Shown here piece after piece: positions 10,342 through 20,081 of a stretch of DNA of 64,000 nt (the first letter of the stretch is position 1; every line of letters begins with the position of its first letter). The stretch comes from Chitinophagaceae bacterium (GTDB lineage Bacteria > Bacteroidota > Bacteroidia > Chitinophagales > Chitinophagaceae): the NCBI GenBank assembly GCA_025449935.1, contig JANWIJ010000042.1, positions 1 through 64,000 of the forward strand, read 5' to 3'. The position numbers and the translations under genes were made by a program. The notes under the pieces were generated by a model that was not told the DNA's origin, did not search any database, and saw only the letters and a list, made by a program, of their open reading frames with translations.

Positions 10342-10424
10342 GAGTGATTAAAAAAAAGGATAAAAATTTCTTTGATTTAATCGTCCGGGCAGATTAAAAG
10401 GTTGCTTTTTAAATCAAACTATCC

Positions 10425-11402
10425 ATGGAACAAACTGACGTGACTGAAAAAAAACAAACCACGGGGGATTTTTTTTCCGGAACAGGAAGTATATTAAAAA
10501 CACTGGGCTATTTTGATATTTTCCATTACCCGCTGACCAGGGAGGAAATCAAAACCTTTCTTTCCGCAGCTGCTGATGATGACCTTTTTGATCAATGGCT
10601 GGCGGAATTAACCACGGAAAGATCAATCTACTATTTTAACGGGTTTTATTCACTGCACAATAACCCGTTGCTGGCCTACCGCAGAAAACAAGGTAACGAA
10701 AGAGCCGCCGGTCTCTTGATTAAAGGGAACCGGATTGGCCGGTTCCTGTACCAGTTCCCCTTTGTAAGGGCGGTAGGTATTTCGGGATCCCTGTCCAAGA
10801 ATTTCGCGGATGAGAAGGCCGATATTGATTTCTTTGTTATAACAAAAACCGGGCGGCTCTGGATAGCCCGCACCCTGATGCATCTTTTTAAGAAGCTGAC
10901 TTTTTTTACCGGCCAGCAACACTTTTTCTGCATGAATTATTATATAGATGAAAAATCGCTGCTGTTAAACCAGCAGAATATTTTCACGGCTATCGAAGTA
11001 AAAACTTTGTTACCGGTAAGCGGGGAAAAAACCATGCAACATTTTTTTACAGCCAACCAATGGGCCGGCAAATGGCTCCCGGGCTGTTCCTTCCGGCCCC
11101 AGGAGAAAAAGGATCCCTCCATCACCTGGCTAAAGAAACTGGTGGAGTGGATGTTCAGCAACAAAGCAGGAAACCTGGCAGAACATTATCTTTTCCGGCT
11201 GACTGAAAAACGCTGGAGCAGGAAAATAAAAAAAGAAAAAAGAAATGATAAAGGAGCCCGGATGGCGTTGATCACGGGGAAACATTTTGCGAGGTCCAAC
11301 CCGGATGATTTCCAGGAAAAGGTGCTTGCCTTATACCAGCAAAAATTGTCAGCCATCAGGAAAAACTACCAGGCTACCGCCGCTATTTCTTCTGCAAGGT
11401 GA
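10425..11402 (+). CDS. Protein with MNT-type nucleotidyltransferase domain
   Basis: GISGSLSKNFADEKADIDFFVI matches the GS...DxDFFV nucleotidyltransferase signature. Confidence 0.65.
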   Translation: MEQTDVTEKKQTTGDFFSGTGSILKTLGYFDIFHYPLTREEIKTFLSAAADDDLFDQWLAELTTERSIYYFNGFYSLHNNPLLAYRRKQGNERAAGLLIKGNRIGRFLYQFPFVRAVGISGSLSKNFADEKADIDFFVITKTGRLWIARTLMHLFKKLTFFTGQQHFFCMNYYIDEKSLLLNQQNIFTAIEVKTLLPVSGEKTMQHFFTANQWAGKWLPGCSFRPQEKKDPSITWLKKLVEWMFSNKAGNLAEHYLFRLTEKRWSRKIKKEKRNDKGARMALITGKHFARSNPDDFQEKVLALYQQKLSAIRKNYQATAAISSAR

Positions 11403-12204
11403 TAATATAGTAGTCACCGGTCACTTTCCAGGGCCAGGCAGATTTCCATTTTCCTTCTTTTTTTACCAGGGTCTTATAAAGCCGGGGATGCTTTTCAGCA
11501 AAATCCTCCAGGTAAGAAGGCGGCACCAGGCTGCACAAACCTTCTGTTTTCCTTACATCAAATGTATTTTTTAAATGACGGCGTATAAAGGAGGGATTAT
11601 AATACCAGCAGCGGAAATGTTCTCCTTCGATATGAGCCCTGGCCCCTCCGGAACCGGTAAATCGCCGGAACGCGGTTTTGAATTTTCCACGGAACATTAA
11701 TAAAAGCTCCCACAGGCAGAACTTTGGCAGCATTACCAGGGTAACAAACCCTCCGGGCCGCAAAAGCAATGAAAAGGAATCCAGCACTTTTTCTAAACGG
11801 CTGGTACAATTCAAACCGGCAAAATTCGAAAAAATATAGTCATAGGGACCGGGCTGCTGCAGTTTCCCCAGTTCATTAAATGAACAAAGTTCACTGCTAA
11901 TGGCAGCGGCCATTCCCTGCTGCATTATTTTTTTCTTCAGCGCCGCCTGCATACCGGGAGATATATCAGTGGCATGGATGCGATGCCCTTTGGCAGCAAA
12001 ATAAATAGCATCATCTCCGGTACCGGCGTTTAATTCCAGGATATGAGAGGCCGGCAATAGAAAAGTTTCCAGGTGGTCCCTCACTCTTTGCCTTTTGTAT
12101 TGAATGATACTGTTAGCATGGTAGAGTTCGTCAAATACCGCAGCTTGTTTATCAAACGCTGCGGCTGTAACCTGTTCCTGTATATGAAAGTGGCTTGCTG
12201 TCAT
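11383..12204 (-). CDS. Class I SAM-dependent methyltransferase
   Basis: ILELNAGTGDDAIYFAAKGHRIHATDIS motif I; LRPGGFVTLV. Confidence 0.85.
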   Translation of the reverse strand: MTASHFHIQEQVTAAAFDKQAAVFDELYHANSIIQYKRQRVRDHLETFLLPASHILELNAGTGDDAIYFAAKGHRIHATDISPGMQAALKKKIMQQGMAAAISSELCSFNELGKLQQPGPYDYIFSNFAGLNCTSRLEKVLDSFSLLLRPGGFVTLVMLPKFCLWELLLMFRGKFKTAFRRFTGSGGARAHIEGEHFRCWYYNPSFIRRHLKNTFDVRKTEGLCSLVPPSYLEDFAEKHPRLYKTLVKKEGKWKSAWPWKVTGDYYIITLQKK

Positions 12205-13667
12205 GAGGGCGGGGTTTCAAACTGCCGCAGTTTTTGCTTTGCTATCCAGGCCGCAGGCGAATAATAAAGGAATGAAATGGCTTTTTTTAGTTTGCTGAAT
12301 CGAAGGGATGCTGGTCTGGCCAAAATGGTCTTTATCACTTCGATGGCGAGGTGTGTCCGGTAGCTTTTATGCACGTAGCGGTGTAAGTGTTTGTAAAAAG
12401 CAGGAGCATAGGTATTACTGAACATCAGGGCCAGTTCGTCCGAATCGGTCCAGTTGGTCTTTTCTCTTAATTGTGCTTTTACCCGTTCGTAAAAAACGGT
12501 CCCCGGCAGTGGGTAAGAAACTGAAATGCCAATTTCATGCGGTAATAATTCATTGATCATGTCAATGGTCTTACGGATATCCTCTTTTCTCTCACCGGGA
12601 TAGCCAAACTGGATAAAAAATGAAGGATGGATATTGTTCTTTCTCAATATCCGGGTGGCTTCAAAGATCTGTTCCACCCTGGTGCCCTTGTCCATGGCAT
12701 CCAATATTTTCTGCGAGCCGCTTTCCGCGCCCATCCAGATGTTTTCACAGCCTGCCCTGGCAAGATCCTTAATAAAATCTTCCTGTAACAGCAGGTCGGC
12801 TCTTGCCTGTATCTTAAATGTAAACTGGAGTTGTTCTTTTTCCACCAGGTCTGCAAACTCATGGACCCACCCGGGTTTTAAACCAAAGATGTCATCGCAG
12901 AACCAGATATGATCAAAACCAAATTGTTTTTTCAGCATTTTTAATTCGGCGACCACATTTCCCGGGGACCGGGAATTATACCGGTTGCCATAGATAGGTT
13001 TTGCGCACCAGTTGCATTTAAAGGGACAGCCGCGGGTAGTGGCCATATTGAGTGAGAAATACCCTTTATGCCGTAGCCAGGTTTTACGGTACATTTCCAT
13101 GTCGGCAAGGTCCCAGGCCGGGAATGGAAGCTCATCCAGTTCCTTCATCACGGGTCTCCGGGCAGTTTTGATGACAGCATCCTGGTAACGATACGCGAGG
13201 CCGGCGACAGTTAAAAGATCGGTCTGCTTGTTATTAATAGCTGAAATCAATTCGGTTAAGGTCTGTTCTGCTTCACCGGCTATGACAAAATCCGCACCCT
13301 CCAATAAATATTTTTCAAAATGATCGGTAGCATCCGAACTCGACACAATAACGATACAGCCTTTCTGTTTGGCAAACTTCATCATTTCAAAAGCTGCCTC
13401 CCGCATATTGGTCAGGCACATTTTAGTGAGGTAATTAAACCCGTCATCGTACAATACAAAAAAATCCGGGTGATGTTTTTCCAGTGGCAGGATCACCTCC
13501 TCAGGTCCGTAAGCGAACATGCTGTCAAAAAAAGATACCTGGTGACCCTGCTCTCTCATCAGGGCGGCGGCGTACAATGTCCCGATAGGCGCATAAGGCT
13601 GACCCGTGGCCCATTGTTTGGGATCAAACCGCATAAAATAAGAATGTGAAAAAAGTATTTTACTCAT
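12201..13667 (-). CDS. B12-binding-domain radical SAM protein
   Basis: N-terminal cobalamin-binding-like domain and TTRGCPFKCNWCAKP (CxxxCxxC); start at MSKILF (13667) forms TGATG overlap with the upstream gene. Confidence 0.9.
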   Translation of the reverse strand: MSKILFSHSYFMRFDPKQWATGQPYAPIGTLYAAALMREQGHQVSFFDSMFAYGPEEVILPLEKHHPDFFVLYDDGFNYLTKMCLTNMREAAFEMMKFAKQKGCIVIVSSSDATDHFEKYLLEGADFVIAGEAEQTLTELISAINNKQTDLLTVAGLAYRYQDAVIKTARRPVMKELDELPFPAWDLADMEMYRKTWLRHKGYFSLNMATTRGCPFKCNWCAKPIYGNRYNSRSPGNVVAELKMLKKQFGFDHIWFCDDIFGLKPGWVHEFADLVEKEQLQFTFKIQARADLLLQEDFIKDLARAGCENIWMGAESGSQKILDAMDKGTRVEQIFEATRILRKNNIHPSFFIQFGYPGERKEDIRKTIDMINELLPHEIGISVSYPLPGTVFYERVKAQLREKTNWTDSDELALMFSNTYAPAFYKHLHRYVHKSYRTHLAIEVIKTILARPASLRFSKLKKAISFLYYSPAAWIAKQKLRQFETPPS

Positions 13668-14719
13668 CAGGTAAGTTTTTTCCCGGGTGAAAGATTCAGT
13701 GAACAAACACATTTGATACAGGTACTGTTATTGGCCACATCCAGCTCTTTCCTGAATTGAATGGCTTTGTCACTATTCAGGATTTTCTCTAATGATTGCT
13801 CCCGTATATTCCCGAGCGGTTCATGGAAGAAGCAGGGTCTTACCGTTCCATCGGCTTCCACCACCGTTGACACCCAGGGCGCATTACATTTTTTATACGG
13901 GAATGCACCCTGGTTGTAAAAAGCAGCATAGTATTGATAGATTTTCCTGATTTTGACCGGCGATTCGGCAATGAATTGCGATTTTATTTCCAGGTTATAT
14001 CGCTCAACCAGGTTTTCGATTACATATTCCAGTTCAGGCAACTCAGTTTTTTCGGGCAGAATTTCCTGTTTCCGCTGGTCGCTCCATAATACTTCGCGGT
14101 TAAATGCATGGCTGCTGACATCGGCAGGTAAGAAACTGACCTGGTCCAGTCGCATTTCTTTGGCACAGTCGATAATGGCCGGCCAGCAACGGAAATTGAT
14201 CCGGTGGATCACTGTCCTGGCGCTTATCCTGAAATGCGGATTAATGCTTTTAATATAGCTGACGCCATCTCTTAACGCCTGGAAAGCCTGTGGGATATTC
14301 CTGATATAATTGTGGGTTTCTTCATCGCCGTCCAGCGATATAATAATATCATTCACATAGCGTAAAAGAGAGTGTGCATTCTTCTTCAGGGTCAGACCGG
14401 TTGAAAGCAACGTGATTTTAATTCCCTGTTGCCCCAGTATTTCACATAAGCTGAAAAAATTCGGGTTCAGGAGCGCTTCGCCCCCCGACATGACCACCTG
14501 TTGTGTGCCCAGCTTTTTTAAAGACAGTAATAATTGCCGCACATCTTCTTCAGTTAATTGTTTCAGGTTCTTATTGTCTTTCCAGATATCGCACATCACG
14601 CACCGGCAGTTACAGGCACTGTGTGGCATCAGTATTACAACGGGCAAGGCCCTTATCTGGTCCGTCTGTAACGTGCGGTAGCGTTGAAAATGGTGATATA
14701 ATGATTGGGTGACCGTCAT
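13667..14719 (-). CDS. Radical SAM protein with SPASM-like C-terminus
   Basis: CNCRCVMCDIW (CxxxCxxC), GGEALLNP, C-terminal Cys cluster CNAPW...CFFHEPLGNI...CIKCVC. Confidence 0.9.
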   Translation of the reverse strand: MTVTQSLYHHFQRYRTLQTDQIRALPVVILMPHSACNCRCVMCDIWKDNKNLKQLTEEDVRQLLLSLKKLGTQQVVMSGGEALLNPNFFSLCEILGQQGIKITLLSTGLTLKKNAHSLLRYVNDIIISLDGDEETHNYIRNIPQAFQALRDGVSYIKSINPHFRISARTVIHRINFRCWPAIIDCAKEMRLDQVSFLPADVSSHAFNREVLWSDQRKQEILPEKTELPELEYVIENLVERYNLEIKSQFIAESPVKIRKIYQYYAAFYNQGAFPYKKCNAPWVSTVVEADGTVRPCFFHEPLGNIREQSLEKILNSDKAIQFRKELDVANNSTCIKCVCSLNLSPGKKLT

Positions 14720-15492
14720 GCAATAATAGCTTTCTGTTTAATCAGCAGCCAGGGAAAGGGGTTGTTATTCCTTTGGAGGTATTGCTGCAAGGAAGATGGC
14801 CGGTAAAGCATTTCCAGCTCAAAGCCTTCCAGTTCAGCCAGCGTATGGTGAAAATAATAACCGGACATTTCAGCAAAACCCATGTTTGTATAGTAGGCTT
14901 CTGTTCTTTTTCGCGCCGCTGCTGTTTCAGCAGGTTTGTAAAAAGGACTGTCGAGGATATGAATTTCCCCACCGGGCTTCAATAACTGGAAAGCCTGTTT
15001 CACCACCGCTGAAACCGAAGCAAAATACTGGATACAGGAAGCAAAAATGATACAATCAAATTCCATTTTTTCCAGTATTTCGGATTCCACATCAGCATAG
15101 ATGAATAAAAGATTGGGAATATGACTGAATACGCGGGCCGCCTGCTGTAATTCGGTAAAATTGATATCCGTTCCAACGACCTTGCTATGCGGCACCGTAG
15201 CCAATAGACTGCTTAGCCATCCATTTCCACAACCTACCTCCAGCATTCTCAGCGGAAGCCGCTTTTTTTCAAGATAATGGAGCAGCCGGTTACAGGAGCT
15301 TTTTCGTACCAGCCATTCGTGGTAATGGATATGATCTTTCGGCACAGCAGGTAATTGCAGCAGTTCTTCGTCGCTGTATATTCTTTGCTCTTTAAAGCGA
15401 AGTTCGATGTATCTTTTTTCAAACAGGCTGTCCGGCTTCAGCCTTTCGGGGATATAAACACGATTTGATATGGTAAATCCTTCTACATGCAT
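14716..15492 (-). CDS. Class I SAM-dependent methyltransferase
   Basis: MLEVGCGNGWLSSLLATVPHSKVVGTDIN; LLKPGGEIHILD. Confidence 0.87.
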   Translation of the reverse strand: MHVEGFTISNRVYIPERLKPDSLFEKRYIELRFKEQRIYSDEELLQLPAVPKDHIHYHEWLVRKSSCNRLLHYLEKKRLPLRMLEVGCGNGWLSSLLATVPHSKVVGTDINFTELQQAARVFSHIPNLLFIYADVESEILEKMEFDCIIFASCIQYFASVSAVVKQAFQLLKPGGEIHILDSPFYKPAETAAARKRTEAYYTNMGFAEMSGYYFHHTLAELEGFELEMLYRPSSLQQYLQRNNNPFPWLLIKQKAIIA

Positions 15493-15502
15493 GGACGGCA
15501 GG

Positions 15503-17005
15503 TTAAAAGCCCTGGATTTCCGGTTGACGGTATTTCCACATACGGTGCAATAATTTTATTTCATAGGGGAACCGGTAAAAATTTGTTTTATAACGCAGTC
15601 CTGACACAAAGCGGATCATTTTTCGTTTCATGCTGGTGAGGCGGATGTCGGAGACCGTCGGATAATAGCCATTGAGTACCGTCTCAAAATTCCGGATCCG
15701 GTCAATCATTTCCGGTGTCAGCCAGGGCGTGAGTGGATTTTTTCTCAAATCAAAACGTTCCCATTGTGGAGTAACCCAGTCTTCTAATTTTTGGGGGAAC
15801 TCAAACCCGCTTTCTTTTACCCGGGCAAATAACTCCGATCCTTCCGTGGGAACCGGGCTATAGGTATAAAGAACTATTTCGGTACGCGGGTTAACTTCTT
15901 TTACTTTTTTAATGAAGCTGATATCAAATTCAATCTGTTCCATAACCCGTTCAGGCGTGGGAGCGGGGGTACCCAGTACAAATGAATATTCCGGAATAAT
16001 ATCAAAGCTCTTCATTCGTTCAGCAAAACGGATGATCTGTTCGCCGGTTTGGGTACCGCCTTTATCGAGTTGTTTCAATACCGCATCGTTCCCGCTTTCT
16101 GCCCCAAAGAAAATTATCTTGCAACCGGCTTCCCGGATCAGGGCCAGCGATTCATCTTTGAATTTATCCATTGTATCGATCCGGGCCATACCCCACCAGT
16201 TCATTCGTTCCGGCCGGATCATACGGGAAAACTCAACGGTTCTTTTTTCTGAAACAAAAAAATTGTTATCATGAAATTCAATGGCATTGGCTCCCCATTT
16301 TTCTTTAATGTATTTGACGTCATTAAAAACATGCTGCGCTGATTTGGCTTTCCATCTTGCTTCATAGGTAGGGACTACCGCGCAAAAGGAACAGGTAAAT
16401 GGGCAGCCAATACTTGAATGATAAGCCAGTGTACGGCTGCCCAGGTAGGTTTTTCCCAAATAATATTTATCGATAGCATACAGGCTGTTCAATTTGTCAT
16501 ACGGCAGTGCCGGCAGGATATCCTGTTCGATCAGGTCTTCTTTTGCATTCTTAATGACCCCATCACCATTGCGGTAAATAAGATTTTTGATGAGTTCATA
16601 AGGTGTATTGTTTTCCAACGCGTTTAATAGCTGCGGAAATGCGTGGTCGCCGGGACCATTGATGACAAAATCAACATACCCTGATTGTAAGACTATTTTA
16701 TAATGGTTGGTTGGAAAATACCCACCCCAGATGATGATCGTTCCGGGAAAATCTTCTTTGATTTTTTTTGAAAAAGGAATAGCCTGTTTGGTCTGGGGAC
16801 CCGGCATCACCGTAATACCGATGTACTTAAACGCCCCTGTTTGCAGGAGCCCGGCGATTTTCTGGTAAGGATTTTCTTCGCAATTGCCATCTACGATTGT
16901 CCAGTCAAAAATTCCCTCAACTGACGCGGCAATATTCATGATCGAATTAGGGATACGATGCTTGGCAACTGCACTTTTTGGATTGAAGAGAATCACCTTG
17001 TTCAT
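15503..17005 (-). CDS. B12-binding-domain radical SAM protein
   Basis: IGCPFTCSFCAVVP (CxxxCxxC) preceded by B12-binding-like domain; FFGAESGND motif. Confidence 0.9.
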   Translation of the reverse strand: MNKVILFNPKSAVAKHRIPNSIMNIAASVEGIFDWTIVDGNCEENPYQKIAGLLQTGAFKYIGITVMPGPQTKQAIPFSKKIKEDFPGTIIIWGGYFPTNHYKIVLQSGYVDFVINGPGDHAFPQLLNALENNTPYELIKNLIYRNGDGVIKNAKEDLIEQDILPALPYDKLNSLYAIDKYYLGKTYLGSRTLAYHSSIGCPFTCSFCAVVPTYEARWKAKSAQHVFNDVKYIKEKWGANAIEFHDNNFFVSEKRTVEFSRMIRPERMNWWGMARIDTMDKFKDESLALIREAGCKIIFFGAESGNDAVLKQLDKGGTQTGEQIIRFAERMKSFDIIPEYSFVLGTPAPTPERVMEQIEFDISFIKKVKEVNPRTEIVLYTYSPVPTEGSELFARVKESGFEFPQKLEDWVTPQWERFDLRKNPLTPWLTPEMIDRIRNFETVLNGYYPTVSDIRLTSMKRKMIRFVSGLRYKTNFYRFPYEIKLLHRMWKYRQPEIQGF

Positions 17006-17094
17006 CGGTTTTCAAAACGAAATACAAAAGGGGGAGGTTGCCTGCCAAAGCTTGCAGTTTATCCCTATTTTTATGAAAACCAATTGTTCAGGAC

Positions 17095-17820
17095 ATGTCA
17101 GTCACCGGGTGGGTCAGGAAAATATTCCGGGGTCAGAAAATAACGGAACCCGCAAAAGCCTATGACCAGTGGGCAACCGGATATGACAAGCAGCCCGGCA
17201 ACCTCATGCTGGACCTTGATGAGGGCATTACTCGTGATTTCCTGGAGAAAATTGACCTGTCCGGCAAAATAATGGTGGATATAGGATGCGGGACGGGCCG
17301 TCATTGGAATAAGATTCTTGCAAAAAACCCGCAACGCCTCATCGGTTATGATGTGTCTGCGGGCATGCTTGACAAATTAAAAGAAAAATTCCCGGGTGCT
17401 GAGACCTTGCTGCTGGAAGGAAACCATTTAGCCGGGATGAAAGACGCTTCGGTTGATTTTATCATTTCCACACTGGCGGTGGCGCATATTGAGCAAATCA
17501 ACCATGCATTTGAAGAATGGAACAGGGTGTTAAAACCAGGGGGTGAAGTTTTTATTACGGATTATCATCCCGATGCGCTTGCTAAAGGGGGACAACGGAC
17601 TTTTAAACATGATGGGAAGCTGATCGCTGTCAGGAATTATATCCATCCCATAGCAACGATCAGGCTTTTAACCGGGCAACTGGGTTGGAAGGAAACCCGT
17701 TTTACCGAAAAAAGCATTGATGATTCGGTCAGGGGATATTATGAAGCACAAAATGCCCTTGCTGTTTTTGAAAAATTCAGGGGCACCCGGATTATTTATG
17801 GAATCCATTTAAAAAAATAA
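17095..17820 (+). CDS. Class I SAM-dependent methyltransferase
   Basis: IMVDIGCGTGRHWNKIL...RLIGYDVSAGML; LKPGGEVFITDYHP. Confidence 0.88.
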   Translation: MSVTGWVRKIFRGQKITEPAKAYDQWATGYDKQPGNLMLDLDEGITRDFLEKIDLSGKIMVDIGCGTGRHWNKILAKNPQRLIGYDVSAGMLDKLKEKFPGAETLLLEGNHLAGMKDASVDFIISTLAVAHIEQINHAFEEWNRVLKPGGEVFITDYHPDALAKGGQRTFKHDGKLIAVRNYIHPIATIRLLTGQLGWKETRFTEKSIDDSVRGYYEAQNALAVFEKFRGTRIIYGIHLKK

Positions 17821-17821
17821 A

Positions 17822-18970
17822 ATGATCCTGCATGATGTCAGCCTGTACGGTAAGCAAGGATTTCATCACATCCATATTAGTAAAGGCAAAATAGCAGTAA
17901 TTACCGCCGACAGGAGTAAACTCAGCCATATTTCCGCAGATGACCGGGTTGAATTAAATGGCGCTATGGCCCTGCCCGGGTTTATTAATTCACATGATCA
18001 CCTTGATTTTAATTTGTTCCCGCAATTGCGGAACAGGATTTACAGGAACTATACGGAGTGGGGACCTGATATTCAACTTATCAACAAGGATATTATACAA
18101 CAGGTGCAGAAAATTCCGCGATCACTCCGGGTCAGCTGGGGAATTTATAAGAATCTTCTCAATGGATTTACCACGGTAGTCAACCATGGCGAAAGATTAA
18201 CTGTCAGAGGGGAACTGATTACTGTTTTCCAGGAGTGCAATTCCCTTCATTCCCCGGCTTTTGAAAAGGGATGGAAGTGGAAACTGAATAACCCCTTTAA
18301 AACCGGGCAGCCGATGGTCATGCATACGGGTGAAGGCACGGATGCCGGGGCCAAATCTGAAATTGATGAAGTGATCGCGGGGAATATCATAAAGAAAAGG
18401 ATGGTGGCCGTCCATGGCGTTGCCATGAATGAAGAGCAGGCTGGGTATTTTGAAGGATTGGTGTGGTGTCCTGCCTCTAATTATTTTTTACTGGATGAAA
18501 CGGCGGACATCAGAAAATTAAAAACCAAAACCAACGTTGTTTTTGGAACAGATTCCACGCTGACAGCTCCCTGGAACGCCTGGGAGCATTTCCGGCAGGC
18601 GATCCATAGTGATATGGTGAAAGAAAAGGAGTTGCTTGACATGCTGACCAGTAACCCGGCCAGGCTATGGAGGATGAATGATTGCGGGGAACTCGGTGAA
18701 CAAAAGTCAGCGGACATACTTGTAGTCAAAAATACCGGCAACCTGTTCAGCCTGGACCCGGGGGATATCCAGCTGGTAATGCACAAAGGCAATATCAGGC
18801 TCATAGACGACCATATCGCCAATCGTCTGAACAGTCCTTTAAAAGACTTTAGCCGGGTAATGATAAATGATTATGTCAGGCGTGTACAGGGAGACCTGGC
18901 GTTATTGACCCATGAAGTGAAAAAATATTTTCCTGCTGCCTCTATTCCATTTTCTGTTGACAATGAGTAA
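17822..18970 (+). CDS. Amidohydrolase-family (metal-dependent hydrolase) protein
   Basis: ALPGFINSHDHLDFN (HxH motif), VVFGTDSTLTAPWN, C-terminal beta-domain. Confidence 0.85.
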   Translation: MILHDVSLYGKQGFHHIHISKGKIAVITADRSKLSHISADDRVELNGAMALPGFINSHDHLDFNLFPQLRNRIYRNYTEWGPDIQLINKDIIQQVQKIPRSLRVSWGIYKNLLNGFTTVVNHGERLTVRGELITVFQECNSLHSPAFEKGWKWKLNNPFKTGQPMVMHTGEGTDAGAKSEIDEVIAGNIIKKRMVAVHGVAMNEEQAGYFEGLVWCPASNYFLLDETADIRKLKTKTNVVFGTDSTLTAPWNAWEHFRQAIHSDMVKEKELLDMLTSNPARLWRMNDCGELGEQKSADILVVKNTGNLFSLDPGDIQLVMHKGNIRLIDDHIANRLNSPLKDFSRVMINDYVRRVQGDLALLTHEVKKYFPAASIPFSVDNE

Positions 18971-20081
18971 CAAAATTAAATTCATCGACCTGAATTATTA
19001 TTATCACTCAGCGTTTACAGCTCCGGGAGAAGCCATCCTTAAACACGAACCATCCAATTTGTTCGCAACCCCGTTGACCCGTAAAGCATCCATTGTACTG
19101 GTAAAGCATATTAACTATACAGGGAAGCAGCATGCCGGCGGGGTCAGCTATCAATTTTTCAGAAGTAAGAATAAGTTTCTTCATATTCCTTTTGCTACTC
19201 ACCGGTTCATCAAAAAGGAAAAGCCAGACATGGTGCTGGTACAGGGATTGATCTTCCCCCTAAAGGTTATTGCCCTGCGAATGAAACTGGGCAAACATTG
19301 TAAAATTGTATTACAGCACCAGGGAGAAAGACCCTTCCGGCGGAAAATCATTTTTCAGAAAATGGCGGATAAGTTTGTCGATGGTTATTTTTTCACGGCC
19401 CGGGGAAATACAAACGAATGGATAAACGCGGGTGTGATCCGGGGTAAATCAAAATGTTATGAAATACCTGACGCGTCCACGCTTTTCTGCAGGCAGGAGA
19501 AAGCGGTTTGCCGGCAGCGGACAGGAATGACAGGAGCACTTAATTTTTTATGGGTAAGCCGTTTAAATGAAAACAAAGATCCCTTTACCGTATTATCCGG
19601 ATTCGAAAAATATTTTGCCGGTCACCCAACGGCGAAATTATACATGATCTACAGCGAAGAACCATTACTGGAGCAAGTGAAAGAACGCATTCTTAAAAGC
19701 CCTACACTAAAGGACAGGGTTATCCTTGTTGGAAGAGTTCGCCATGACCAACTGCAGGATTGGTACAGTGCCGCCGATTATTATGTATCAGGGAGCCGGC
19801 GGGAGGGTGGAGGCTACGCTCTCACGGAGGCAATGGCCTGTGGCTGTATTCCTGTCGTGTCCAATATTCCTCCATTTATGAAATCGATTGATAACGGCAG
19901 GGCGGGGTATTATTACCCCGCAGGAGATAGCGATGCATTGTTCCAGGTCCTGGCAGGGCTTGACCCCGGAAGACAACAGGAAATGTCGTTGGCCGCACAG
20001 ACACAGTTTAGAAATCATTTATCTCCCCCGGCTATTGCTGATAAGATTTTTGCTGCTTTCGAGGATTTAAAGCTCAAATAA
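18957..20081 (+). CDS. Glycosyltransferase, GT4/GT-B type
   Basis: NFLWVSRLNENKDPFTVLSGF; SGSRREGGGYALTEAMACGCIPVVS. Confidence 0.88.
   Translation: MTMSNKIKFIDLNYYYHSAFTAPGEAILKHEPSNLFATPLTRKASIVLVKHINYTGKQHAGGVSYQFFRSKNKFLHIPFATHRFIKKEKPDMVLVQGLIFPLKVIALRMKLGKHCKIVLQHQGERPFRRKIIFQKMADKFVDGYFFTARGNTNEWINAGVIRGKSKCYEIPDASTLFCRQEKAVCRQRTGMTGALNFLWVSRLNENKDPFTVLSGFEKYFAGHPTAKLYMIYSEEPLLEQVKERILKSPTLKDRVILVGRVRHDQLQDWYSAADYYVSGSRREGGGYALTEAMACGCIPVVSNIPPFMKSIDNGRAGYYYPAGDSDALFQVLAGLDPGRQQEMSLAAQTQFRNHLSPPAIADKIFAAFEDLKLK

Noticed and set aside
13668-13712. N-terminal extension of the 12201 radical SAM ORF
   Set aside because: Overlaps the upstream radical SAM gene; MSKILF start at 13667 gives a normal TGATG overlap.
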